Shown: in pieces, positions 50,682-60,581 of the stretch
Layout of the letters: each line of letters opens with the position of its first letter
Position numbering within the stretch: the first letter of the stretch is position 1
Assembly: GCF_014279835.1 (NCBI RefSeq)
Contig: NZ_CP047942.1
Location: forward strand, 62,001-126,000
Source: Synechococcus sp. MVIR-18-1
Lineage (GTDB): Bacteria > Cyanobacteriota > Cyanobacteriia > PCC-6307 > Cyanobiaceae
Direction of reading: 5' to 3'
DNA length: 64,000 nucleotides
Position numbers and translations under genes: made by a program
The notes under the pieces: model-generated
Database searches by the model: none
Told to the model about the DNA's origin: nothing
Seen by the model: only the letters and a program-made list of their open reading frames with translations

Positions 50682-51809
50682 TTAGTTGGCTCCTGCTGAA
50701 ACGTTCACAGGCATGCCACTGCGCAGCCGACTTGTGTTGCTAATCGCCACTTTGGCCCCGGCTTTGAGTCCGGAGATCACGGGATAGAGGTTGTTTTCCA
50801 GATCCCCAAGTTGCACCTTCGTTTGCAGCACGATCGGGGTGTTGCCTGGGAGCTTTTCCAGTTTTTTCAACGCTTTGGCTGTTGTATTAGGTGAGCGTTT
50901 GATGGTCGGTAGCGCCTTGCTGATGGGTACGACTTCATAAACGAACGGCTGCTGCGCTTGCATCATCACGGCCTGCACCGGTACCGCTAACTGCTCACTC
51001 GATTCGGTAATGATTTCGGAGGAAACATATTGACCTGTTTTTAATTGTCCAGTGAGGTTGGGGAACACCGCCTTCACCATTAACGTGTTTGGAGGATTGC
51101 CGGCTTTTGGAATCGCATAGTAAGGCGATACAAAGGTGATTGTTCCTTCACCAGTAACCGGTGGGGTGGATTGAGATGCAAGCTGCACAGGTTGCCCCAC
51201 TTTGACCTGGGATCCCTGCGATGCTGGAATTTCCATCAAGGTCCAGAGAGTGGAGTTGTCCACAATTCCTGTAATGACATCCCCAGTTTTGACGTAATCA
51301 CCGATCTTTACGGTGTCTAAATCACCAATTACTCCATTGATTGGAGAGCGCACAAACTTATAGTTAAGGTTGGCTTTGTCGGCGATGGCTTGATCTCTTG
51401 ATGTGATCGCTTTTGTTGCGTAGGCATCACGACGTTTCGCTGATGCGGCTCCTTGTTCGTAAAGAAATTGGTATCTTTCAGCATTAACTTTGTCATAACG
51501 AGCTTGTGATTTAGAGGCGTCGAGCTGGGCGCTCTGTTGCGTGTTGTCGAGCACAAGAATCACCTGGCCTGCTTGAACTTGATCTCCTTCTTTGACAAGT
51601 TTTTTGATCACCCGGCCATCTGTTTCAGGGCTGAGCGTCACGTTGGTGGTGGATTCAAGCGGGCTAATCGCTTTGATGCTGGGTTTGAAGCTGCCCTGGG
51701 AGATTGTTGCGGTGTTGATGGATAAAAAGATCGTGCCGGATGTCTTGCTCTGCCCGCATGCTGCAAGGGCAACGGTGAGAGTCAGTCCAACAGCAAGGGG
51801 GGCCCGCAC
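50682..51809 (-). CDS. RND efflux membrane fusion protein (adaptor lipoprotein)
   Basis: 375 residues from a GTG start (MRAPLAVGLT). A signal peptide ends in a lipobox LAAC with Cys18. The adaptor pattern follows: the lipoyl half-motif TNVTLSPETDGRVIKKLVKEGDQVQAGQVILVLD, an alpha-helical hairpin, the matching half KFVRSPINGVIGDLDTVKIGDYVKTGD, and the beta-barrel part. It links the RND pump to an outer-membrane channel. First gene of the operon adaptor-pump-hydrolase. Confidence 0.94.
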   Translation of the reverse strand: MRAPLAVGLTLTVALAACGQSKTSGTIFLSINTATISQGSFKPSIKAISPLESTTNVTLSPETDGRVIKKLVKEGDQVQAGQVILVLDNTQQSAQLDASKSQARYDKVNAERYQFLYEQGAASAKRRDAYATKAITSRDQAIADKANLNYKFVRSPINGVIGDLDTVKIGDYVKTGDVITGIVDNSTLWTLMEIPASQGSQVKVGQPVQLASQSTPPVTGEGTITFVSPYYAIPKAGNPPNTLMVKAVFPNLTGQLKTGQYVSSEIITESSEQLAVPVQAVMMQAQQPFVYEVVPISKALPTIKRSPNTTAKALKKLEKLPGNTPIVLQTKVQLGDLENNLYPVISGLKAGAKVAISNTSRLRSGMPVNVSAGAN

Positions 51810-51969
51810 AATGCAACCGATGAGTTGCGCGGACCATACCTGTTATTGACCACGATGACGCCTTGAACTCTCATTCAGCTTGGATGGTGCGCAGATCGGC
51901 GAAGTATGGGCGGATGCTTTCTGCTTGCCCTGAGATCCTGTGCGCTGATCAACGCGGGAACTCAGTGCT

Positions 51970-53106
51970 TTGACACCTGAACTGAGCGGCCCCTTGTTGT
52001 CTTGGTGGGAGGTGCATGGTCGCAGGGATCCTGAGCAGAAACCATGGATGTTCACTGCGGATCGAGCCTGGCCACAGCCTGACGACGTGTTGTCGCCCTT
52101 CGGTATTTGGATTGCCGAGGTGATGTTGCAGCAAACCCAGTTGCAGGTGGTGTTGCCGTACTGGGAGCGCTGGATGGAGGTTTTCCCCACGCTGGAGCGA
52201 CTGGCTGAGGCGCGAGAACACGATGTGTTGCTGCTTTGGCAGGGGCTTGGTTATTACTCGCGAGCCCGCCGTCTTCTGGCAGGAGCCAAGCAACTGATGG
52301 GTCAGATCGCTCCTGCCTCAAGCACGACGCTGTCCGCTTGGCCAATGGATCTGGACTGTTGGCTGCTCCTCCCTGGGATTGGCCGCACCACCGCTGGGGG
52401 CATCCTCTCGTCTGCCTTCAACAGCCCGCTGGCGATTCTTGATGGCAATGTGCGCCGGGTCTTGGCTCGGCTTCAAGCTCATCCCAAACCTCCAGCGCGT
52501 GATCAAGCCTTGTGTTGGCAATGGAGTGAGGCTCTTGTTGCGGCTGCGCCTGGCCGTGCTCGTGATCTCAATCAGGCCCTGATGGACCTCGGTGCCACCG
52601 TCTGCACTCCCCGTTCACCGAATTGCGCGTGCTGTCCTTGGCAGATGCATTGCGCTGCTTACGCTGCTGGCGATGTGGAGCGCTACCCCGTGAAAGACAC
52701 CCCTCGAGCTGTGCCCTTTCAAGTGATTGGTGTGGGAGTGGTGCTGAATGAAGCTGGAGAGGTGTTGATTGATCAACGCCTGAATGAGGGGTTGTTGGGC
52801 GGGCTATGGGAATTTCCAGGCGGGAAGCAGGAGCCGGGCGAGGCCATTGTTCAGACCATCGCTCGCGAATTGCAGGAAGAATTGGCGATTGAAGTGTCTG
52901 TGGGAGAGGAGCTGATCAGCCTTGACCATGCCTACAGCCACAAAAAGCTGCGTTTTGTGGTGCACCTTTGCCAATGGCAAAAGGGCGAACCGCAGCCATT
53001 GGCGAGCCAGCAGGTGCGCTGGGTGCGTCCGGAGTCGTTGGCCGACTATCCCTTCCCTGCTGCCAATGCGCGCATCATTGCTGCGTTGTTGGACCACGTT
53101 TCCTGA
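51970..53106 (+). CDS. mutY: A/G-specific adenine glycosylase
   Basis: Removes adenine mispaired with 8-oxoguanine. 378 residues from a TTG start (M-T-P-E-L). Catalytic Glu50 is in AEVMLQQTQ and catalytic Asp158 in LPGIGRTTAGGI...LDGNVRRV. The iron-sulfur cluster cysteines fit C-x6-C-x2-C-x5-C in CTPRSPNCACCPWQMHC. A C-terminal NUDIX-like domain recognises 8-oxoG (GGLWEFPGGKQEPGEAI...RELQEEL). Normal length and layout. Confidence 0.96.
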   Translation: MTPELSGPLLSWWEVHGRRDPEQKPWMFTADRAWPQPDDVLSPFGIWIAEVMLQQTQLQVVLPYWERWMEVFPTLERLAEAREHDVLLLWQGLGYYSRARRLLAGAKQLMGQIAPASSTTLSAWPMDLDCWLLLPGIGRTTAGGILSSAFNSPLAILDGNVRRVLARLQAHPKPPARDQALCWQWSEALVAAAPGRARDLNQALMDLGATVCTPRSPNCACCPWQMHCAAYAAGDVERYPVKDTPRAVPFQVIGVGVVLNEAGEVLIDQRLNEGLLGGLWEFPGGKQEPGEAIVQTIARELQEELAIEVSVGEELISLDHAYSHKKLRFVVHLCQWQKGEPQPLASQQVRWVRPESLADYPFPAANARIIAALLDHVS

Positions 53107-53171
53107 ATTGGGGCACGTTGGTTGGCATCAGGCTCAGCCGCAGCCAGCCTTAAGGCATCCGACTTGCTGTC

Positions 53172-54170
53172 ATGGCCGATCTGTCTGCGTTGGCTCCTCG
53201 CGTGTTGTGCCTGGGTGAGGCCTTGGTGGATCGGCTTGGCCCGCTTGGAGGGGATCCCGCTACTGCTGCGCTCGATTCTTGTGATGACCGCTTGGGTGGT
53301 GCACCCGCCAACGTGGCCTGTGCTCTCGCTCGGCTTGGCACACCCGTTGGACTCGTTGGTCGACTTGGTGAAGATGCCATCGGTGCTGCATTCCTCGAGC
53401 TTTTCAAGGGCCGGGGTGTTGATGTGCGGGCGCTTCAACGTGATGCAAGTCACCCGAGTCGGGTGGTGTTGGTTCGCCGCCATGCCAATGGGGAACGCGT
53501 GTTTCAGGGATTTGCTGGAGATCACATCCTGGGTTTCGCGGATCAACTGCTGGATCGTGGCTGTTTGGAAGCGGTCTGGCCGGGCTTGGCCGAGCAGGCT
53601 CGCTGGCTCTTAGTCGGCACGATTCCCTTGGCCTCGATGGCTTCTGCCGGCGCTTTGCAATGGGTGTTGGCTCAGGCCAAGGCTGCTGGTCTTGCCTTGG
53701 CTGTGGATGTGAACTGGCGCCCCACCTTCTGGAATCCCGAGGCAGACCCAGTGGCGGGTCCTACCGCTGATGCATTGGCGGTGATCAAGCCTGTGTTGGA
53801 GCAGGCCTCCCTGATCAAATTGGCCCGAGAGGAGGCGTTGTGGTTTTTCGGAAGTGATGATCCTGCTGCTATCGCGGCGGAGTTGCCGCAGCAGCCCGAT
53901 GTGGTGGTGACCGATGGAGCCGCGCCCGTTCGCTGGTTCATCGCCAAGGAAGCCGGGAGTATGCCGGTGTTTCCGCCCGCTCAGGTGATCGACACCACAG
54001 GGGCAGGGGATGCCTTCACCGCCGGTCTGTTGCACTGTTGGGATCGCCCTGTCACGGAGCGGGTGCGCTTCGCATCAGCTTGCGGTGCCCTGGTTTGTGG
54101 CGGAGCTGGAGCGATCGACCCACAGCCACGAGAGCAAGACGTATCAGCTTTCCTCAAGGAGTGCACTTAA
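53172..54170 (+). CDS. PfkB family carbohydrate kinase
   Basis: 332 residues. It starts with PRVLCLGEALVD, has the first PfkB signature region GGAPANVACALARLG, and the second, DTTGAGDAFTAGLLH, holds the catalytic aspartate. Fructokinases of cyanobacteria look like this, but ribokinase or another sugar kinase cannot be excluded. Its stop codon shares its last base with the start of a small membrane gene (TAATG), which leads into a symporter gene. That context suggests a sugar or related solute is imported and phosphorylated. Confidence 0.93.
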   Translation: MADLSALAPRVLCLGEALVDRLGPLGGDPATAALDSCDDRLGGAPANVACALARLGTPVGLVGRLGEDAIGAAFLELFKGRGVDVRALQRDASHPSRVVLVRRHANGERVFQGFAGDHILGFADQLLDRGCLEAVWPGLAEQARWLLVGTIPLASMASAGALQWVLAQAKAAGLALAVDVNWRPTFWNPEADPVAGPTADALAVIKPVLEQASLIKLAREEALWFFGSDDPAAIAAELPQQPDVVVTDGAAPVRWFIAKEAGSMPVFPPAQVIDTTGAGDAFTAGLLHCWDRPVTERVRFASACGALVCGGAGAIDPQPREQDVSAFLKECT

Positions 54171-54355
54171 TGGGTGTGATGCCACGTCGCTGGCCCTGGT
54201 TGGCCGTGTTCGCTGCCGTTGTTTTGGCCTTAGTGGTGCATGGTCAGGCGGAATCGGCCTTGCCGTTTTGGTTTGGTCTGCCTGTTTGGGTGTTGGTGTT
54301 CATCGGCCTGCAGGCAGTACTCACCTTTGCCGCTGCTTGGATCGCCCGCCCATGA
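54170..54355 (+). CDS. Small membrane protein of the DUF3311 type
   Basis: 61 residues with two hydrophobic helices (WLAVFAAVVLALVV and LPFWFGLPVWVLVFIGLQAVLTF). DUF3311 proteins of this size are found next to sodium:solute symporter genes, and this one overlaps the symporter start by 4 bases (ATGA). It probably assists or is an extra subunit of that transporter. The similarity is by pattern and context, not a measured match. Confidence 0.75.
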   Translation: MGVMPRRWPWLAVFAAVVLALVVHGQAESALPFWFGLPVWVLVFIGLQAVLTFAAAWIARP

Positions 54356-55809
54356 GCACCACTCTGATTTCAGCGTTCCTCGCTCTCGTTGTTTACCTGC
54401 TGGCGTTGCTCTGGCTCGGGACTCAGAGTCTCGGGGGCCAAACCAACAGCGCCGACTCCTATTTCCTGGCCGATCGAAGGCTGCGTGCCGGCGTGCTGTT
54501 CTTCACGCTGATCGCGACCAACTTCAGCGCCTTCTTTTTTCTTGGTTTTGCGGGTGCGGGCTATCGCATCGGGATTGCCTATTACCCAATGATGGCGTTT
54601 GGAACAGGGTTGGCTGCCCTCAGTTTCGGCAGCCTGGGCTGCCGGGTCCGCAGGCTCAGTGCTGACCACGGCCTCATCACTCCGTCTGAATTGATCGGCC
54701 ATCTCTTGCCAGGGGAGGGACTGCGCCTGTTGGTGCTTGCGGTGATGGTGCTGTTCACCCTTCCTTATTTGGCCCTGCAACCTCTTGGTGCCGGTTATTT
54801 GCTCGAGAGCCTCACGGGAGGAGCGGTTCCTTTTGAGGTTGGAGCTGTCCTGCTCACCGTCGTGATCGTGCTGTACGTGGTGGGCGGCGGCATGCGAGCT
54901 GTGGCGCGAACCGACGTGCTTCAGGGGGTGCTGATGTTTTCGCTGATGCTGATGGCCTTTGTGGCGGTCGCCAAAGGTGTCGGTGGCGTCGAGATGGCCA
55001 ATCGCACCCTGTTTGTCCAACGTCCTGAGCTGTTCAGTGCGGCAGGACTGGGCAATTTTTTTACGCCGCGAATGCTGGCCAGCTATCTGCTGCTTTGGCC
55101 GTTGTGCCTGCCGATGTTTCCGCAGATGCTGATGCGTTTTTTTGCTGCCGGGGATGACCGCTCGTTGAAGCAGTCGATGGTGCTTTACCCAGTCGTAGCG
55201 GGAGTGCTGTTCATTTGTCCTGTGATGATCGGGATGTGGGGGCATCTGGCCTTCCCTGATCTTTTGGGTCGCGCGTCCGATCAGATCATGCCGTTGATGT
55301 TGGGGCGCTACAGCCCGGAATGGTTGACGGGAATCGTGATGGTGGGGGCCTTGGCTGCTTTTATGTCCACCCTGGATTCGCAGCTGTTGGCCCTGTCTTC
55401 GATGCTCACTCGCGACCTCTATAGAAGGTATTGGCGACCGCAGGCTTCTTTGGCTGAGCAAGTGCGTGTTGGGCAGCTCGTGGTGATCGCTCTTGCAGTC
55501 GCTGGTCTTGCCATCGCCCTGCGTCCGCCGGAGGCCATTCTGTCGCTTGCAACCCATGCCTTTTCGGGTCTCGCACTGCTGTTCCCGATGCTGGTGGGGG
55601 CGGTCTATGGCCTGCGCTGGTCCGTTGTTGGCGCCATGTTGTCGGTGATCGCAGGGGAAGCCGTTCTGCTGGGTTTCGCCATGGGCGTGATTCCGGAGGC
55701 TTTTCAGGGGGGCTGTCTGCCTTTGATCCCTGCACTCGTTGTGGCCTGCACGGTTTTGGGAGTGGATCAGCTCATCGCTCGCTGGTCGTCGTCAGGTTTG
55801 CGGGCCTGA
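54352..55809 (+). CDS. Sodium:solute symporter family protein
   Basis: About 485 residues with twelve to thirteen membrane helices of the SSS family. N-terminal marks are NSADSYFLADRRLRAGVLFFTLIATNFSAFFFLGFAGAGY, and the conserved segment VGALAAFMSTLDSQLLALSSMLTRDLY is near residue 340. Substrate unknown. Known relatives carry sugars, amino acids, carboxylates or urea. Start ATG at 54352 overlaps the DUF3311 stop. The 3' end overlaps tsaE by 38 bases on the other strand. Confidence 0.93.
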   Translation: MSTTLISAFLALVVYLLALLWLGTQSLGGQTNSADSYFLADRRLRAGVLFFTLIATNFSAFFFLGFAGAGYRIGIAYYPMMAFGTGLAALSFGSLGCRVRRLSADHGLITPSELIGHLLPGEGLRLLVLAVMVLFTLPYLALQPLGAGYLLESLTGGAVPFEVGAVLLTVVIVLYVVGGGMRAVARTDVLQGVLMFSLMLMAFVAVAKGVGGVEMANRTLFVQRPELFSAAGLGNFFTPRMLASYLLLWPLCLPMFPQMLMRFFAAGDDRSLKQSMVLYPVVAGVLFICPVMIGMWGHLAFPDLLGRASDQIMPLMLGRYSPEWLTGIVMVGALAAFMSTLDSQLLALSSMLTRDLYRRYWRPQASLAEQVRVGQLVVIALAVAGLAIALRPPEAILSLATHAFSGLALLFPMLVGAVYGLRWSVVGAMLSVIAGEAVLLGFAMGVIPEAFQGGCLPLIPALVVACTVLGVDQLIARWSSSGLRA

Positions 55810-56296
55810 CGTTTGGCGGCTGGAGCGAGACGGTGCGTCCGCTGGCAACTGCATAGTTGAGATCCAAGAGCCAGGCGTCTGGAAGAGAGAGGCTGAGCCG
55901 CTCCGGCCACTCCACTACGAGCAAAGCCCCCATGGCGTTTGCCTCTTCCTCCTCTTGAAGGAAAAGGTCATCAGCTGCGATGGCTTGCTCGAGCCGGTAC
56001 AGGTCGAGATGGACGAGAGGGGGGGTCCCTTCCGGGTAGTGCTGAGCGAGCGCGAAGGTTGGGCTGGTGATCGGTTCTTGGATTCCTAGGGCGTCAGCCA
56101 GCCCTTGGACGAGAGAGGTTTTGCCTGCACCGAGCGGTCCTCGTAGTAGCAGGATGTCGTGCGCTTTGAGGCGCGCTGCCAACATCCGGCCAAGCTCTTT
56201 TGTGGCCTCGAGATCGTCAAGGATCCTTGTCTCATCTGTAGATTGGCTGTCAAGGGAGCCCGAAGCCTCGGCGTCTCCGAAGTATTTATCGTTCAC
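55772..56296 (-). CDS. tsaE: tRNA threonylcarbamoyladenosine biosynthesis ATPase TsaE
   Basis: 174 residues. The P-loop GPLGAGKT is at residues 53-60, with [10 protein letters not shown] and the HLDLYRLE segment characteristic of TsaE/YjeE, and a VVEWPERL motif later. It works with TsaB and TsaD to add t6A to tRNAs reading ANN codons. The N-terminal 25 residues are an extension. Divergent from ahcY with only 24 bases between the start codons. Confidence 0.95.
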   Translation of the reverse strand: MNDKYFGDAEASGSLDSQSTDETRILDDLEATKELGRMLAARLKAHDILLLRGPLGAGKTSLVQGLADALGIQEPITSPTFALAQHYPEGTPPLVHLDLYRLEQAIAADDLFLQEEEEANAMGALLVVEWPERLSLSLPDAWLLDLNYAVASGRTVSLQPPNVRPANLTTTSER

Positions 56297-56320
56297 ATCC
56301 TCCCCAGGGAGCTTTTCAAT

Positions 56321-57751
<1,431 letters not shown>

Positions 57752-57771
57752 TCGCTTTTTAGGTTGATTGA

Positions 57772-57796
57772 GGGCTGCTAACGCAGCCCTTTTTTT
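57772..57796 (+). terminator. Intrinsic terminator after ahcY
   Basis: A perfect 7-base stem GGGCTGC / GCAGCCC with a TAAC loop, directly followed by seven T residues. It lies 20 bases after the ahcY stop codon. This is the clearest intrinsic terminator in the window. Confidence 0.9.
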
Positions 57797-58246
57797 ATGG
57801 CCTTGTTGCTTTTAAAGATTGCCTTGCAATCAATGAACTGTTCTCAGTCCCCTTGGTTTTTGTTTTGAAGAATGGTTCCCATGTCTACTTTTGTATAACA
57901 TAAATTTTTTGCTGCTCTTTTGCAATTGAGCTTGTCGGGATTTAATGGCTTTAGGCATTGATTCTTTGCGAATTAAGTATCGTGTCGCTTTTCTGAGTAG
58001 AAAATACTTGCAATGTGATTGTAAATCTTATTTTTCTTGCGAGAAAAGCTAAAACAGTACTGTTTCGTCTCGTGGGTTGCCCTTGCTCGAGAGTTTGGCA
58101 GTGGCTCAGACTTTGCGTTTCAAATGATTCTTTTCTGGCTCTGCGGCATAAATATTTCTGCTTTTCCAAAGGCTGATTCTGCTGTGTGAATCGCCTCCTT
58201 GACGAGGATGCCGCTTGACCAAACAGTATGAAACACTAGCTATTCA
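57797..58246. other. A/T-rich gene-free stretch between ahcY and dedA
   Basis: About 450 bases without a convincing gene. It contains several T-runs and one open frame on the minus strand (72 codons, 57951-58169) that looks random. Near the right end is a weak promoter candidate for dedA: TTGACC at 58215-58220 and TAGCTA at 58237-58242, spaced 16 bases apart. A leader RNA or small RNA could be encoded, but I see no known sRNA signature. Confidence 0.5.
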
Positions 58247-58261
58247 TTGTCATCGTTGTTG

Positions 58262-58921
58262 ATGGGTCTGTCTGAACTGATTACCCAGCTTCCAGAGCTG
58301 ATTGGACAGGCCGTCGAGGCGAATCAGTGGTTGGGGTATGGCGCCATTTTTGCGGCCATGTTTCTGGAAAATTTGTTTCCGCCCATCCCCTCAGAGCTGA
58401 TCATGCCTTTGGGTGGTTTTTATGTGCAGCAAGGGCAATTGCAATTCATCCCGGTTGTTCTTGCCGGTTTGATCGGAACGGTATTGGGGGCGTTGCCTTG
58501 GTATGGCATCGGCCGCTTGATCAATGAACAACGCATTGAGCAATGGCTGGAAAAGCATGGCCGATGGATCGGTATCAGTCCTGAGGAGCTCGCGCGAAGT
58601 CGCCGTTGGTTCAGCCGCTACGGCACAGCTCTCGTGTTTTGGGGACGGTTGGTGCCAGGCATTCGCACCTTGATTTCGGTTCCTGCGGGAATCGAGCTGA
58701 TGCCGATGGCGCCATTCTTGATTTGGACCACGGCTGGCAGCCTGATCTGGACGCTGTTGCTCACCATCGCTGGCATGGTGCTGGGTGAGGGCTACAACAA
58801 CGTGGAGGTCTGGATCGACCCCGTTTCCAAAGTGATCAAGGTGGGCTTGGTCGTTGCCGTTTTGGCTGGTGGGATCTGGCTTGCCCTCAGGATTTGGCGT
58901 CGCCGTCAGTCGTCTGACTAA
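58262..58921 (+). CDS. DedA family membrane protein
   Basis: About 219 residues from ATG 58262. A TTG at 58247 is the alternative. The DedA pattern is clear: YGAIFAAMFLENLFPPIPSELIMPLGGFYV, GTVLGALPWYGIGRLI, and FSRYGTALVFWGRLVPGIRTLISVPAGIELMP, with several membrane helices and a basic C-terminus (LRIWRRRQSSD). DedA proteins are undecaprenyl-phosphate or phospholipid carriers/flippases involved in membrane and envelope homeostasis. It stands alone after a gene-free region. Confidence 0.93.
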   Translation: MGLSELITQLPELIGQAVEANQWLGYGAIFAAMFLENLFPPIPSELIMPLGGFYVQQGQLQFIPVVLAGLIGTVLGALPWYGIGRLINEQRIEQWLEKHGRWIGISPEELARSRRWFSRYGTALVFWGRLVPGIRTLISVPAGIELMPMAPFLIWTTAGSLIWTLLLTIAGMVLGEGYNNVEVWIDPVSKVIKVGLVVAVLAGGIWLALRIWRRRQSSD

Positions 58922-59006
58922 CCAGAACCAGCTGATACAAGCCAGCAACCGGCTGTTGTGAGCCCCTCAATCAAAGGGAGCAGCCGGTCGCTACAGCGGG
59001 CCTGAT

Positions 59007-59387
59007 TCAGAAGGGAACTTCTTCGTCGCTCGGGCTCCCTCCCCCGAATCCGCCTGATCCAGCTTCGCTGTCGCGTTTGGAACCCAGGAGTTCGAGGCGA
59101 TCAACGCGAACAACAGGCTTGCTGCGCTCTTCGCCGCTATTGCGATCGGTCCAGCGATCCAATTTGAAGCTGCCGATGATGCCGAGAAGTGATCCTTTTT
59201 TCACGTAATCGGCTGCAACCTGGGCCTGTTTGCCCCAGATCTCAAGGTTGAACCAATCCGGTTCATCGTCGCGGCTGCGGCGATTCACGGCAATGGTGAG
59301 GTTGGCCACCATGCTTCCCGATTCGAAGTAACGAACTTCGGGATCTCGGCCGGCTCGGCCGACCAGGGTTACGGAGTTGACACCCAT
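59007..59387 (-). CDS. ssb: Single-stranded DNA-binding protein
   Basis: 126 residues with an OB-fold typical of cyanobacterial SSB. It begins MGVNSVTLVGRAGRDPEVRYFESG, contains VANLTIAVNRRSRDDEPDWFNLEIWGKQA, and ends in a short Gly-rich linker and an acidic tip DEEVPF that recruits partner proteins. Divergent from mreB. Confidence 0.96.
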   Translation of the reverse strand: MGVNSVTLVGRAGRDPEVRYFESGSMVANLTIAVNRRSRDDEPDWFNLEIWGKQAQVAADYVKKGSLLGIIGSFKLDRWTDRNSGEERSKPVVRVDRLELLGSKRDSEAGSGGFGGGSPSDEEVPF

Positions 59388-59523
59388 AAAGGATTAGTTC
59401 TGCGTGGATCAATGATGCGCCACGGTTGTCGTGGCTGCTTTTAAGGAGTTCCACCCTCAGCGCTGGATGTATCAGCCGGTGCATGACGCCCCACCTAAGA
59501 TTTGGCGACTTGTGCCACAACCA

Positions 59524-60576
59524 GTGCTTTTTCGTCGATTTCAGCTCTCCCGTGACATCGGTATCGACCTCGGCACTGCCAACACCCTGATTTACGTCTC
59601 CGGCAAGGGAATTGTGTTGCAAGAGCCTTCAGTGGTGGCGATTGATCTGGAGAGGGGGGTGCCCCTGGCGGTCGGTGATGAAGCGAAGCTGATGCTCGGC
59701 CGTACGCCAGGGAACATTCGTGCGGTGCGTCCCCTGCGCGATGGCGTGATCGCTGATTTTGATGCGGCTGAGCAGATGCTCAAAAGCTTCATTCAAAAAG
59801 GCAATGAGGGGCGCGGAATCATTGCCCCACGTTTAGTGGTTGGGATCCCCAGCGGTGTGACCGGTGTGGAGCGCCGCGCCGTGCGTGAGGCTGGCCTTGC
59901 CGGTGCCAGGGAAGTGCATCTCATCGATGAGCCCGTGGCCGCGGCGATTGGTGCTGGTTTGCCGGTCACGGAGCCCGTTGGCACGATGATTGTGGATATC
60001 GGCGGTGGAACCACCGAAGTGGCGGTGCTCAGTCTTGGTGGCACTGTGCTGAGTGAATCCGTTCGCGTTGCCGGTGATGAAATCAGCGATTCGATCGGTG
60101 TCCATCTCAAAAAGGTTCACAACCTGGTGGTGGGTGAGCGCACCGCAGAAGACATCAAGATTCGAATCGGTTCCGCATTCCCAGACAACGACTTCGATCA
60201 GACGGTGATGGATGTGCGTGGCTTGCACCTGCTGTCTGGTTTGCCGCGCACGATTCAGCTCCAAGCCGGGGATCTTCGTGAGGCCATCGCTGAGCCCCTC
60301 AACGTGATTGTTGAGGCGGTGAAGCGCACGCTCGAACGCACCCCCCCCGAACTGGCAGCCGACATCGTTGATCGCGGCATCATGCTGGCCGGCGGTGGGG
60401 CCTTGGTGAGGGGGATTAGCGACCTCATTAGCCATGAAACGGGAATCTTCACCCACGTTGCGGAAGATCCGCTCCTGTGCGTGGTGAATGGCTGTGGTCA
60501 GGTGCTCGAGGATTACAAACGCCTGCAGCGCGTGCTGGATACCCCCGAATTTGTTCGTTCTGCTTCGAGCCTGTAA
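59524..60576 (+). CDS. mreB: Rod shape-determining protein MreB
   Basis: Actin-like filament protein guiding cell-wall synthesis under the plasma membrane. About 350 residues from GTG 59524 (M-L-F-R-R-F-Q-L-S-R). The open frame extends 31 codons upstream, but the usual MreB begins here. The phosphate-binding motif is GIDLGTANTLIYVSGKGIVL, followed by VGIPSGVTGVERRA and VDIGGGTTEVAVLSLGG. First gene of mreB-mreC-mreD. Confidence 0.96.
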   Translation: MLFRRFQLSRDIGIDLGTANTLIYVSGKGIVLQEPSVVAIDLERGVPLAVGDEAKLMLGRTPGNIRAVRPLRDGVIADFDAAEQMLKSFIQKGNEGRGIIAPRLVVGIPSGVTGVERRAVREAGLAGAREVHLIDEPVAAAIGAGLPVTEPVGTMIVDIGGGTTEVAVLSLGGTVLSESVRVAGDEISDSIGVHLKKVHNLVVGERTAEDIKIRIGSAFPDNDFDQTVMDVRGLHLLSGLPRTIQLQAGDLREAIAEPLNVIVEAVKRTLERTPPELAADIVDRGIMLAGGGALVRGISDLISHETGIFTHVAEDPLLCVVNGCGQVLEDYKRLQRVLDTPEFVRSASSL

Positions 60577-60581
60577 TCGCG

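Noticed and set aside
54370-55557. 395-codon open frame on the minus strand
   Set aside because: Antisense to the symporter. Rich in His, Gln and Arg as expected for a shadow frame.
57951-58169. 72-codon frame in the ahcY-dedA spacer
   Set aside because: No hydrophobic, domain or ribosome-site evidence. Composition looks random.
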